Part shown: positions 1 to 11,489 of the stretch, one piece after another
How the letters are laid out: each line of letters starts with the position of its first letter
Numbering within the stretch: the stretch's first letter is position 1
Assembly: GCA_025677815.1 (NCBI GenBank)
Contig: JAIXMP010000002.1
Span: 1-64,000 of the forward strand
Source: Phascolomyces articulosus
Lineage: Eukaryota; Mucoromycota; Mucoromycetes; Mucorales; Lichtheimiaceae
Direction: 5' to 3'
DNA length: 64,000 bases
Position numbers and translations under genes: made by a program
Notes under the pieces: generated by a model
What the model saw: the letters and a program-made list of their open reading frames with translations, nothing else
Told to the model about the DNA's origin: nothing
Databases searched by the model: none

Positions 1-1
1 A

Positions 2-1316
2 TACATTTCACGCTTTAGAAATCCTGAGCATCTTCAATCAGAATCCGGTTATTATCTTACAAATTTGGTAAGGACACGTTTTGCTCAATTTTTTACTTTT
101 TTATTACCTGAATGAATTATCGACTCTCTTTGGGGATGTTGCTGCGGGGTGGCTGGTAACTAACAATGATGATCCAATTTAGATGGGATCGATTACATTT
201 ATTGAAACTATGGATGCAAGTTCTTTATCTATTACAAAAGAGGAATTTGATGCGTACGTGTTACATCTATATATTAAAAACACCAATCAAAATGAAATTG
301 AGGTTGGAAAAGAAATTAATAAGATATAAATGATAGAAACATTGAACGTACTATGGCTGAATTAGAACAAGAACGACCCTCTGTTTCTCAGGACAAACAA
401 AAAATAAATTATGATAATGCAGTTCATCCATCACGATCACCACAAGTACAACCACAACCCTTGATTGATCCTGTCAAAGCAGCAGCACTGATAGAAAAAG
501 GAAGTACATTTGCCCAAAAGACAATGCAAAAACCACTTAATTTTGTTGGTAAAATATTTCAAGGTTTGAATGAAGGATCTCCTGGTAGTAGTGATGATGA
601 ACTTGCTGCACAGCGTTATTATCAACAACAATTACAACAGCAACAAGGAGGCCCTGCTGGTCCAATGTATGTACAACAACAACATCAACAATTGTTACAA
701 CAACATTATCTTCAACAACAACAAGGTCAACCTGAAACCATACCGCAAATGCCACCTAGACCTTTACCAAGTATTCCAGATGCACGTGCAGCAGAAGCGA
801 GACAAGAATTTGATGAAAACTTACAATCAATTATAACCATGTTCCCTAATATTGAACCACAAGTATGTTTTATGATTCTTCAAGCCAATGAAGGTCATGT
901 TGGCCAAACCATAGATACGTAAGTGGAGAATTGTTTGTTTTTTATAATTCTATAATAAGGATCAGCTGATGCATGTCGATATATATATTAATATATATAT
1001 ATTTATATCCTTTCTTTCTTTCCTTCTTTCCTATAGGCTTTTGGAAATGTCGGATCCACCGGATACGACTGCCAAGACCTCCGAGGAGGATGAATTTCCA
1101 GATACCGAAGCAACACTTCAATTATCAGCTGAAGAAGAACGACGTAATCGTAATACACCACCTGTACCCATTCCTAAAGATAACCCATCTCCTACAACAA
1201 CACCAACAACTAATAATAGCCATCGTCACAACAATGATAATAATGAAGAAGAAGAAGATCTATTAGTAGCATTAGATGATGATGAAAATGAAGAACAGCA
1301 AAAAGAACGAAAATAA
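2..1316 (+). CDS. VPS9: Vps9-domain Rab5-type GEF with C-terminal CUE domain (5' end outside window)
   Basis: Partial gene; exons 2-67, 183-253, 337-918 and 1037-1316, 332 codons visible, stop TAA at 1314-1316. The first exons encode the end of a VPS9 domain (RFRNPEHL, GYYLTNLMGSITFIE, DASSLSITKEEFDA). A long Gln/Pro-rich linker follows. Then comes a CUE domain (ENLQSIITMFPNIEPQVCF with the MFP motif, and the di-leucine in TIDTLLEM reached through the last intron), and finally an acidic tail. The Vps9-then-CUE order is that of yeast Vps9p, which activates the Rab5 homologue Vps21 on endosomes; the CUE domain binds ubiquitin. Function is inferred from the family. The missing 5' part would hold most of the GEF core. 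Introns are GT-AG (GTAAGG, GTACGT, GTAAGT donors). Confidence 0.9.
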
Positions 1317-1716
1317 GAATAATAATAATAAAAAAAGTTGGTTGGGGACAAAAACAAGTAACTTTGACAAGTTTGTTGCGTTGGTTTTAAAAAAATTGTG
1401 TAACTTTTTTAATTTATGTTTGTTTTTTGTTGTAAGATGAAAAAAAGGTGGTCCGCCCGTCGTTCATCATCATCGTTTGTTGTTGTTTTGCTTATATTTG
1501 CTGTTTGGCTGTCACTGTTGCTGCTTACTGCACCCTCCTTTTTTTTTTTTTTTTTTGCTCGTTATATAATTTTTGCGGAAGACAAACTCTCTTTTTTTTC
1601 ATCTTTCTTTTCCTCTTTTACTTTTTTTTTTGTCTTCCGCATACAAAAAAAAACACGCACCAACAACTTCTTTTTCTTTTACTTTTTTTTCCCTTTTACT
1701 TTTTATTGTTAAAACC

Positions 1717-3141
1717 ATGTCTCGCGCAGAAGGTGAAGTAAATAACGTTGATAAAATCCCTGCTGAGCAAAAGGGTGCCTTTCATCAATTTCTTAAATCA
1801 TTAGCTACCTTTTCTGGTGACCTGTCATCTTTGGCTTGTCCTGCTTTTCTTCTTGCTCCTGTTTCTTTGATCGAATACTCGTAAGTGACATATATATATA
1901 TATATATATATATTTGAAAAAAAAAAAAAAAAACTATATTCTATCATAAGACCCTTTTTTGATCCATTTATTTCCTTTTTGTTTGAAAAATAAACACGAA
2001 CAGTAAGTATCGAACTCAGCATCCGGAGCTGCTCACAGCCATTACGGAATCGGATGATGAGATGCAACGAATGTTGGCTTTGGTGAAATGGTACATCTCT
2101 TCGTTGAATGCCTCTTTCTCAAGCCGTGTACCTGAAGGCGAATGGGAAAAGAAACCCTATAATCCAGTGTTGGGAGAACAATATTTCATGACGTGGGGAG
2201 AAGTCGATGGGTGTGGCGAAACTGACGTAACGTGCGAGCAAGTGTCCCATCACCCACCAATCACTGGGTTTTATATTCATAACAAAAAGGCAGGCATCAG
2301 TTTAAATGGTCATAATGGTCAAAAGACCCGTTTTTCAAGTACTTCTTTGATCTGTGAACAAGTCGGTCAAAGTTTATTGACACTTGAAAATCGTGATAAT
2401 GAAGCTTACTTTTTCACAAGTCCTCCATTAACCGTGAATGGTATTTGGTATGCAGGTAAGACAAAAAAAAATCACTATTACGATAGTTGTTGATATTACC
2501 ATCATCATCCCTACCTACACATTACCTTTTTTTCATGTGATAATCTTATATTTAATAACAATATATATAATATATTAGCACCTTATATTGAATTGACGGG
2601 TAACGCCTATATTCAATCGACGACTGGTTTTTATGCCACCATTGAATTCACATCGCGTGGTTGGATTTCTGGTGAAAAGAACCATTTCAAGTGTTATATT
2701 CGAAAGAATGCCGGTAATCCCAAAGAATATTTGTTCAAGGTAGAAGGTCAATGGAGCGGTAAATCAACAATTACACCTTATGGTACCAAACAATCGTCGT
2801 TTTTCCTTGATGTCAATGAAGGAGAACCAGCACCTATGAAGGACAAGGAATTGGATCAAATGGATGAAATGGAAACGCGCCGTATCTGGCAAAAGGTATC
2901 GGATGCTATTCGTGCAGGAGATACTCAAACGGCCAGTGTTGAAAAGAGTAAGATTGAAAACAAGCAACGTGCTGAACGTAGAGAACGTGAAGAACAAAGT
3001 GTTCAATGGACACCTAAATATTTCACTTGGGAACAAAATCATCCTACTATCTTTTCTCTTCAACGTATGCTTGCTTCTGCTCTTAAAAACAAGTATGATC
3101 CATCAAACGCTGGTAACTGGGTCTTTAATCAACAACAATAA
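1717..3141 (+). CDS. Oxysterol-binding protein, Osh4/Kes1-type, 392 aa
   Basis: Three exons: 1717-1880, 2004-2455 and 2579-3141. The ATG at 1717 follows a pyrimidine-rich leader. The ORD core is present without PH or ankyrin domains, as in the short Osh proteins. The family signature EQVSHHPP is intact (about residue 130), preceded by KPYNPVLGE and followed by WYAAPYIELTG; the last exon carries the charged helix and C-terminus (WEQNHPTIFSLQRML). Length is close to yeast Kes1 (about 434 aa). Proteins of this family exchange sterol and PI4P between membranes in the cytosol; that role is inferred. It sits about 400 bp after VPS9 and 400 bp before the hexokinase-like gene, all on the plus strand, each with its own T-rich leader. 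Confidence 0.93.
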
Positions 3142-3541
3142 TCATCATCTTTACCTATTTACCCATCCATTCCATAATAATAGTCGTTTTTTCTTTTTAA
3201 TTATCAAGTTTCCCCCAAATACCCTCATTCTTGTTTCCCTCTCTCTCTCTCTCTCTTTTCTCGCAAGACAAACTCTATTACTAGAATTTAGTTCATCCAT
3301 TTCTTCTTTGACAACATTATCTTTTTCTTTTTTTTTCTTGTATATATACTTGATCAAATCAAATCAATTAAACAAACAGATCGGAGCATTTTGAAATAAT
3401 CACTCTTTTTTTATTTTGCATGGGTTTCCAAAAAAAAAAATCATTTATATATTTCACCTTGCTTATTTTTTTAGGTTCTTTTTCTCTTTATACTACTTTT
3501 TTAATTTCAAAACACGCACCTTAATACTTAACTAATTCATC

Positions 3542-5417
3542 ATGGAAAACCCGGCAGACGCAGGTTTATGTCTAACAGACGATCAAAAAAGAAAAGCCTT
3601 GGAAGAATTAATTCAAGACTTTGATTTATCAACGGAAAATTTAAAAAATATCATCAAACATCTTTTAAAAGAAATGGAGAGCGGTTTAAAACATGATAAT
3701 ACAAATGTACCCATGCTTCCATCATGGATCACAAGACGACCCACAGGTCAAGAAGTAGGTGAATATATTGGACTCGAATTAAGTGGCAAGTACACTATTA
3801 TCTTTTTCGGAATGAACACGTGCCACCGCGAATTGTGGAATACGAGGAAACTAATCCAAACCAAAGTGGCACTAAAACACTAAAAAAAACCATGCAGGTT
3901 CTTCAATACGAATTTATCTTGTTACACTACACGGCAAAGGAAAAATTACAACCAGACAACAAAAGTATCCAATTCATGAACACCTAAAAAAAGGTTCTAT
4001 TAATGCATTGATTGATTATCTTGCTGTTTCAGTGGATTCCTTTTTATCTTTTGTTGGTAAAGGAGATTGTCGTCATCAAGAACCTATCGGTCTTGGTTTT
4101 GTTATTTCGTTTCCTTTACATCAAACAGCACTTAATAATGCTTCCGTGATTCGATGGACAAAAGATTTTGCTGTGACCAATGCAGATGGTAAAAATATTG
4201 TGGATTTGTTACAAACTGGTTTGGATCGTCGACATATCCCTGTCACAGTAGAAGCAACGTGTAACGGAGCAGGTAATGTCTTAGACTCTTTTCGTGAAAA
4301 ATAGGTATGAGTTTCTAATTTACTAATATTTTTATTGTACATTAGTTGGTTGTCTTTTAGCTCATGGCTATCGTAGTTTGGATACATTACTTTCATGTAC
4401 TGTCAGTACTGGTACCAATGCAGGTAAAAAGGGAAAAGGAATATTTTTTCTATTATTTTTGTTTAAAATACATAAAATGATAACAACTCGATCATTCAAA
4501 AAAAAAAAGCATATTGGGAACAAATGGCGAACGTTCAAAAATGTCTTGATCCAAACAAACCAAAACCAATGGATAGCGGAGATGATGTACCAGAAATGAT
4601 CATCAATACAGAATGGGGTTCTTTTGGTGATGAAAATCCGGAATATCTACCTCGTACCATGTATGATAATCGTGTGAATCGAGAATCCACCAATCCTGGT
4701 GTCCATATCTTTGAAAAGATGATTTCCGGTTTATATCTAGGTGAAATTGCACGCAATATCATGACTGAATTTCAAGATCGAGGAATTTTGTTTCATGGTA
4801 ATTATAGCCCTGATCTCAACACACCCAATACCTTTGAGGCCGCTTATATGAGTGCTATTGAATCCGATGATACGCCTGAGCTGGCTGATACCAAGCATAT
4901 CATGGAATGTATTTTAAATGTCCCTTCGACAACTTTGGATGATCGACGGGTAGTAAAACAAATCTGTGAACTGGTTGGACGACGTGCGGCTCGTTTAACG
5001 GCAGCTGCTATTAGTGCCATCATTCAAAAACGAGATGCTTTAGAAGGTGGTTTAACAATCAGTAAGTATTTTTATATGATTTGGTTTCTCCTTTTTTTTA
5101 TTGGAATAAATGATGAAAGAGTGTGTGTGTGTTGATACTTTTTTTAAATAAAAAATAGGTGTCGAAGGTACCATTTACGAACATTATCCCAATTTCCCTA
5201 ATCGAGTGAACGAAGCGTTACGAGGCTTTTATGGGCATTCTGTAGATCGCATCAATATTGGTGTAAGTATGAAAAACTGAAAACAAGTTTTATTTTATAT
5301 AGATAAATGAACTAATAATGAATTACTATCTAGATTACTCGAGATGGAAATGGTATTGGTGGTGCATTAGCTGCTATGTTAGCTAGAGAGGAGCGTCAAG
5401 AAAAAGCAAAGAAATAA
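3542..5417 (+). CDS. Hexokinase-family protein, predicted catalytically impaired (catalytic Asp replaced by Gly), 478 aa
   Basis: Six exons: 3542-3785, 3898-4272, 4346-4423, 4510-5061, 5159-5262 and 5334-5417. Recognised by ISFPLHQTALNNASVIRWTK (the SFP and TK sugar-binding segments), INTEWGSFGD, NPGVHIFEKMISG and the C-terminal TRDGNGIGGALAA. Two key motifs are altered. The phosphate-1 loop, usually LDLGGTNFR, reads LELSGSSIR across intron 1. The NDTVGTL motif with the catalytic base reads NGAVGCL, so Gly205 replaces Asp (Asp211 in yeast Hxk2). Non-catalytic hexokinases with regulatory roles are known in fungi (for example Aspergillus XprF/HxkC); a regulatory or sugar-sensing role here is inference. 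Intron 1 has a GC-AG boundary (donor GCAAGT); no GT donor nearby keeps the frame. Remaining introns are GT-AG. Confidence 0.85.
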
Positions 5418-6311
5418 AATAACGTTATAGTTTTCAGGGCTGTTACTAGCTAACAGATGTATTTTTTTTTTTTAAAAAAAAAAAAGCGAACCTCTTTATA
5501 TTGATTAGAGAACTCTATCATTATTCTTTCTTACTATCATTAAGAAGTTGCTTTTTTCTTTTCATTTTAATATTCAGCTTTTGGATTCTATCATGACCGC
5601 TCCACATATTAGATACTTCTATCATAATAGTGGCTAAAAAAAGTATAATAATAACAGTACTTAACTACTGATTAATATTGATAGACAACTTGTCAAATTG
5701 AACAGGTCAATCCAATGCTGTCAGAACTTCTCAATTCACATGCTGACTTATCCTATAAAGTTTCAATCATCAAGTTTTGTTATGATGGTATTTAAGACAT
5801 ATACTAAGAACATCCTTCTTATTTTTGGTATTGCATAGCAACAAAAATTTTAATTTATGTATTTACGATATTATAAATATAGATTTTTTCCAAATTATTT
5901 ACATTATGTATATAATTTTTGCACTGGTTTTTCACCAAAATCATTGATTTAAACAGGGAAACGCAAAATGAATTTTTCTTGACGCTAATAATTTGGAAAA
6001 AACCTGTAATATAATAGTTTTTTTGTCTTAAAATGAAAAAGTGTCATTATTCACTTATTACTAGTATAAAAGTAAAAGTAACAAATCCTATGTGTGCCTT
6101 TGTGTCACTGCTGTCACTTAAAGTTAAATAAGAAAAGTAGGTATCAATAATTTCATAGTAGAGTATAACATAATAATGGACGACTATAGCTTGGCTAATA
6201 GTTAAATTTATGAGCTATATTATACAGGTATTTCCTTTAGACTTTTAGGAACTAGATATTCAAATCATAGAGTCTGGTTTAATTTGAATATAATTTTTGA
6301 TGGATGTGGAT
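5418..6311. other. Intergenic DNA after the hexokinase-like gene
   Basis: No gene seen. AT-rich sequence with a poly-T/poly-A foldback at about 5461-5485 just after the hexokinase stop, which may act in 3' end formation. It leads into the repeat-rich region. Confidence 0.5.
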
Positions 6312-6434
6312 GTTGTATCAGAGATTATCAATCAATAAAAAAGAAATAAACAGGAGAGGAGATAAATCAATAAGACTCGAAAATAATTTGATTAAGTTTA
6401 TTATGATAAAATATAATCTCTCTATTTATAAGAA
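6312..6434 (+). repeat. Dispersed repeat B, copy 1 (probable LTR 5' segment)
   Basis: Begins TGTTGTATCAGAGA and ends near ATAATCTCTCTATTTATAAG. A second copy with the same order of blocks lies at 8517-8636 in the same orientation. The TG start and AT-rich body suggest an LTR edge; no target duplication was found, so the retroelement assignment is inference. The sequence after this block (6435-6560, around CTCATCATGGATAGACTATC) recurs at 9010-9170 and, inverted, at 10980-11120. Confidence 0.55.
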
Positions 6435-6840
6435 AATGCTCATCATGGATAGACTATCATGACTTGCACGTTATGATGTAATATTTAAATATGTATTGCA
6501 TCATTTGGATTACATGTTATGATGAGAACAGTATATTTAAAGTAGACCATAAGTGGTATTGTTCGTTCAGTCTGAAGGACTGGATGAACCTGAACTAATA
6601 AATGCTGACTCTAGAGAAACTATTGGAACCAAACAAAGAATTAGGAACTTATGACTAAGGGGGCTTGAATAACCAGATCTCGATCCATCCATCCATCCAT
6701 AATATAGAATAGTATAAAACAAATAACTAAGCCCACATCCTTCATAAAATAGAAAAAAGTATAAATAAGCCATTGTAAACGTAATTGTAGAAAAGTAATT
6801 TAACTTTTATTCAGAATCATTCTCTCCATTAAAAAAACCT

Positions 6841-7586
6841 ATAATAAAGTCTCAAAGGATTTATATTGTCTGTGAGATGAAATGGTAATAAAATCGAATG
6901 TAAAAATAAAGAGACAGATAAGAATATAGTTGAGAATCTTTTTATTGTTCAAATTTGCTCATATTTATATGTTTTGTCTATCTAATGTAATGATGTTGTT
7001 CACTAGATCATTCTAGTACTATGTTTCACTGACTTTGATTAAAGGATGATTGATATCCAATTATTCAAATGTATACGCGTACTTGGTTCTAGATATTTCT
7101 TTATGTACCTAGCAATAGGTGTATTATCCTGTTTAGTAATCATTCTTCATCTTTCTTCTGTATTCCAGATTATTAGTAATGAGGAATGAATCAAGAGTGA
7201 TATAGTGTGTTATTGGTTATATCATGTTTTATTATGGAATGGTGTTTAACCGGTTATTTATGAATGAGTGAATCTATCATGTATTAGTGTGGTTCACCAC
7301 AGTCTGTTTTTATATTTTATTTTCATTTAAATTTAACCAAATTCCACACAAACTATCTAATAAAATTGAGGTCCTTTTATACTTTTCAATGAAGTGTTTA
7401 TTTCTAATTATTTATTTATTATTAGGTACATGTTTATATGAGTCCATATAAATGAGGATTGATATTTGTTATTGTTAATTTACACCTTATACTAAGAGGG
7501 CATTTATTCAATTCTTATTTTCTTATTGTTAAACATTATACCTTATTTAGTATACCATTCTGATTCACATCATTTCATAACAATAG
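6841..7586 (+). repeat. Dispersed element D, left copy (uninterrupted)
   Basis: A block about 740 bp long that recurs in direct orientation at 12281-12923 plus 13674-13815. Shared landmarks are AGAATATAGTTGAGAATCTT, GAATGAGTGAATCTATCATG, ACATGTTTATATGAGTC and the last 130 bases from GATATTTGTTATTGTTAATT to TTTCATAACA. Outer borders are approximate. The right copy is split by a solo LTR, and this copy supplies the empty site at about 7430-7470. An inverted fragment of the family-A LTR lies inside at about 7345-7410. Confidence 0.6.
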
Positions 7587-8514
7587 TGTAACTAAAATTC
7601 CACTTCACCAAATATCTTATTATTCTCTCTATTAATATTTCCCCACATATTTACCATTCTCTCTTATTCTTCATATTACCATTTTGTAGATCTATATCAT
7701 ATGGATCATCTAATTATTTGTTATTCTCCTATTTAGTATTATCACACCTTCTTATTATTATGCATATTCTTATTATCTTATACTATGCAACATCTTTTAG
7801 TAACTGCAGTTACAAGATCAATTGATCTGTCAAATCAATAATAGTTACTGCGCAACTATTTCAAAAACATATAAATATCCTTTAACTTTTGATTCAATAA
7901 ATCTTTACCTTATATTCACCTTACAATTATCTTTAAATTGAATTATATTTTGGTCACTCAACACCTATACAATTGGCTTATTTTAATTTCATATTATTCA
8001 TTTCAGACTTATAAACTAAGAGTCTTATCATAACATATAACAAAATTGTTATTATTATTCTATTAAATTGAACCAAAATATTGGTTCTACTTTATATTCT
8101 TGATTATATTAAGATATTGTGGTGTCATAGAAATAAATTATTAAGGGATTTTAAGAGAGGACCAGCACCCCTGATTATTTATGATCTGCCATGATCAGAC
8201 ATCAGATCAAAGGGTTGCTCACACACCTAAACCCTTTATACTCCATTATCAATAATATACTCTATATATAATATGAAAATGAAATCATATAAATAGACCA
8301 AGATGTATATAGAATAGAATAGATTTTTTGATCTTTGAATTGATCTTGGATTAGAATAAATTGTGTTTCAAAAGACTTATCATTTTATTGCTTTTATTTT
8401 TATTAACAACTTTTATTCTACATACATTATAGACATAACGTTTTCATAATATCCCTGAGCCTGATCTGCTTACATATAAAAGCATTATAACATCAAATAT
8501 TATCTAAAACCTTT
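7587..8514 (+). mobile_element. LTR-like element Y, left copy, interrupted and 3'-truncated
   Basis: Starts TGTAACTAAAATTCCAC directly after element D. It matches, in inverted orientation, the intact solo LTR at 12924-13669; identity is roughly 90-95 percent by eye. It contains the TATA-like AAACATATAAATA at 7865-7877. Relative to the other copy it carries an extra segment of about 314 bp (8118-8431). Its 3' part beyond CTAAAACCTTT is missing, replaced by repeat B at 8517. Confidence 0.6.
8118..8431 (+). mobile_element. Nested 314-bp insertion, probable solo LTR
   Basis: Starts TGTGGTGTCATAG. It is flanked by GATAT (8113-8117) and GACAT (8432-8436), a 4/5 match. The homologous site in the other copy of element Y (about 13145, minus strand) lacks this segment and has a single GACAT. 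The 3' end reads ATTATA rather than the canonical CA, so the LTR label is inference. Confidence 0.5.
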
Positions 8515-8516
8515 TG

Positions 8517-8636
8517 TTGTATCAGAGAGAAATCAATCAATAGAAAGAATAAAAGGAGACAAGATAAGTTAACAAGACCTGAAAATAATGAACTAGAGTT
8601 TATTAAGATAAAAAATAATCTCTCTATTTATAAGAA
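8517..8636 (+). repeat. Dispersed repeat B, copy 2
   Basis: Starts TGTTGTATCAGAGAGAAATC and follows the order of blocks seen at 6312-6434, with scattered substitutions. It abuts the truncated end of element Y, so it probably marks an insertion or recombination point. Confidence 0.5.
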
Positions 8637-9004
8637 AGTATAATGGTGTAGACCATTATGATGATATACAACCTATGAAGTCATTGATTAGCATATCCAT
8701 GGATATTAATATATATAAGGATAATTGGACGGATCAATATAATAACCATATGGATGATTATAGATGAATGCATAGTTATATATAGAAATATAAGATGAAC
8801 TAGTATAGTTATAGAAATGTAGATCATTTATATTAGCATAGACATTAGATTAGCCCTTATATTTCGACGTATATAAAAAGAGGGATCTTGCAAACCAAGA
8901 TCCTATATCATTTTTATTATTCATATATCTCGACCCTTAACTACTCTATTATATTTCATTTTGTACTTCCTCACACTGTCTAATCAAACCTATTTGTAAG
9001 TATA

Positions 9005-9400
9005 CAAATTAGACTTGCATTATTATAGAAAGTACTCATCATAGATAGACTATCACAACTTGTGCATACATTATGGTATAATATTAGAATATAGATTATA
9101 TCATTTGGATTGTATGTTATAAGGATAGTATATTTAAGTAGACTATGAATGATATCATTAGAAGGATTATGTGATCCAGCATAATTAACAATATGTAAAA
9201 GAGGATAGTGCAATACTGTATATAATATAAGTAATTATCTTAATAGAATTACTACATAAGTAAGATATAGGGTGAATAACAGTAATAATAATAATAATAA
9301 TGAAGAATTATTATTTATTATGAAGCTATTGTATGTTAGATATAACAGTTAGATAGTACATAAAATAAATAATAATAATTATGATATAATCATTATTACA
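9005..9400. repeat. Inverted-repeat arm shared with 10770-11115
   Basis: The stretch from CTCATCATAGATAGACTATC through the AAT microsatellite (about 9280-9300) to TGTATGTTAGATA recurs in reverse orientation at 10770-11115. The two arms enclose the tRNA-Tyr gene. This looks like two oppositely oriented copies of one retroelement fragment rather than a palindrome with biological function. Confidence 0.5.
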
Positions 9401-9688
9401 TAGAGAACACTATTTCTATTATTTTTAAAAAATATCTATAGGTGATGTAACCTTGATTATCTAAGGCAATAAGAGGACAGCATTTGGTAGGGATAGATAG
9501 GGATCATTAAAAATAGGATAGTTGATTAACCTATCCATCAATAGATAAACCTATAGGCAAAACATTTTACTAACACAATCTGGTTAGTTGACCTAGATTC
9601 CTAGGTTTGAACCAACATCGTGAAGTCACGTGACCAGCTGATGACAAATTTCTTTCAAAATTCGTCTCAGACGCGACATTCTCAACAA

Positions 9689-9772
9689 CCGACTATAGCT
9701 CAGTTGGTAGAGCGGGAGACTGTAGTGAAACAGCCTATCTCTAGGTCACCTGTTCGAATCAGGTTGGTCGGA
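9689..9772 (+). tRNA. tRNA-Tyr (GUA anticodon) with an 11-nt intron
   Basis: Full cloverleaf. Acceptor stem CCGACTA pairs with TGGTCGG (9765-9771), discriminator A9772. The D arm is GCTC/GAGC, and the T arm ACCTG-TTCGAAT-CAGGT contains the pol III B box. The anticodon stem GGAGA (9715-9719) pairs with TCTCT (9738-9742). The loop reads CTGTAG, then an 11-nt intron (9726-9736), then A9737, placing the intron one base 3' of the anticodon GTA (9722-9724), the canonical eukaryotic position. C1-G72 is the eukaryotic tRNA-Tyr identity pair. It is the only evidently functional gene in the 5.4-23 kb region. Confidence 0.95.
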
Positions 9773-9804
9773 ACAACTAATACCGAAAGGTGTTAATACT
9801 TTCA

Positions 9805-9811
9805 TTTTTTT
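9805..9811 (+). terminator. Pol III oligo-T terminator for tRNA-Tyr
   Basis: Run of seven T residues 33 nt after the mature tRNA end, the usual RNA polymerase III stop signal. Confidence 0.7.
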
Positions 9812-10125
9812 GTTTTATTTTTTGTATAACATTATTGTATTTTTGTCATATTTTTTATAAGTTGAAACCACGAAGATAAAACCACACAGGTAAATAACCA
9901 CACAGAATAACCACAAAGGAAGAGAACCACGAAGGTATATATAAGATAATAAGATAGATAGAAGATATCCTTTATTTTTAATAAAATAATGATGATGATG
10001 AGTGACTAATGATAACAATGAAGCTGCAGATGACGATGATAATATAATTATAAAAGGAAAGGGGAACTGTGACTAATAAAGAGGTATGCTGCAGTTATGA
10101 CGAAGCATAAAGAAGTACAGTATAG

Positions 10126-10560
10126 CTACAGTAAAAGGAGTACTATCAGTATTAAAAATACCTGACTACTAACTATGACATTTTTTATGTCATAGCTAAG
10201 ATTCCTTGGTGTAACGTCTTCCTTTTTGTATACTTCTTGCGCAGTTATTAGTCTAAAATAACCATCGTCATTATTTCCATTTTGAATACTTCTTGCAATG
10301 CTTAGCAACCTCTGCTTGGCATCATTATCATTGTCATAATTATTGTTATCATTAGTATTACTGCTAGTGCCAAGACACTTAGCATTATTCTATTATTATT
10401 ATGATCCATTACATCATATATATCATATCTTTAGTAGTTTAGAAAACATATAAATATCCCCATAGTCTTTATTAAATAAACATCATCTATCCATTACTCT
10501 TTATTTTATATTTATTTGTTATTAATTGCTATTTGTATTGTTGGCTTGGACTTCCATCAA
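10126..10560 (+). repeat. Dispersed repeat C, copy 1 (LTR-like)
   Basis: Shares an ordered series of blocks with 19130-19500: CTTCCTTTTTGTATACTTCTTG, a Cys/Ser-codon-like TACTTCTTGC repeat, CATTATCATC, CATATAAATATCCCC and AACATCATCT. The TATA-like AAACATATAAATA (10444-10456) followed by ATAAACATCATC looks like a U3/R promoter edge. Borders and class are uncertain. Confidence 0.45.
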
Positions 10561-10769
10561 AATATACATATGACATATAGATAGAAACCACAAAGATAAA
10601 ATTATAGGAAGGACCACACAGAAATAATATAACCATGAAGGAGAATATGACCATAAAGAATAATAACCATATATGTAAATAAGATCACAGAGAATAATAC
10701 TATAAAGGTAATAATAAGAAAATAGGATAGATATAAGATAATCTTTTATTTAATAAAATGATCCAGTAT

Positions 10770-11115
10770 TTATATATTTTCTAAACTACTATAGATATGT
10801 GTTGTATCCAACATACAATGGCTTCACAATAAATAATAATTCTTTATTATTATTATTATTATTATTACTGTCATTTACCCTATATCTCACTTATGCAGTG
10901 ATTCTATTTAGATGATTACTTATGTTATGCACAGTATTGCACCATCCTCTCTCACATATTGTTAATTATACTGGATCATACAATCCTTCTAACGATATCA
11001 CTCATAGTCTACTTTAAATATACTGTCCTCATAACATGCAATCCAAATGATGCAATCTATATTCTAATATTATACCATAATGTATGCACAAGTTGTGATA
11101 GTCTATCCATGATGA
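10770..11115. repeat. Inverted copy of the 9005-9400 repeat
   Basis: Reverse-complement match to 9005-9400, including the ATT microsatellite (about 10846-10868) and GATAGTCTATCCATGATGAG at the end. About 85-90 percent identical by eye. Confidence 0.5.
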
Positions 11116-11489
11116 GTGTGGCATATCTATGTATCCATACTTCTTCTCATATATATTATCACTGATACTACTACATCATGTTATCATAAATAATAAATAA
11201 TAATATAAATAAATAATATCGGTTGCCTCATATAATCCTTATTCCAATAATAATGATCCTGGTATAATAATATCCTATATATAATAATTATTAAATAATA
11301 CACAAATACTACCATACCTTCTTATTGTATGAGTAAGAGTGTAAAAGTAATAATAATCATCTAATGACTAATGGTCAACATATATATATATATATATAAC
11401 AAATATAATTATATCTCCTTATGTTGTGTTATATTACTATGAATACTACCTATAATATATATCCATTATATCAAACAAATGTAATAATA

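Noticed and set aside
9815..10018. Open frames around the tRNA (9815-10018 and 10126-10308)
   Set aside because: They fall in repeat DNA; the second lies wholly in dispersed repeat C.
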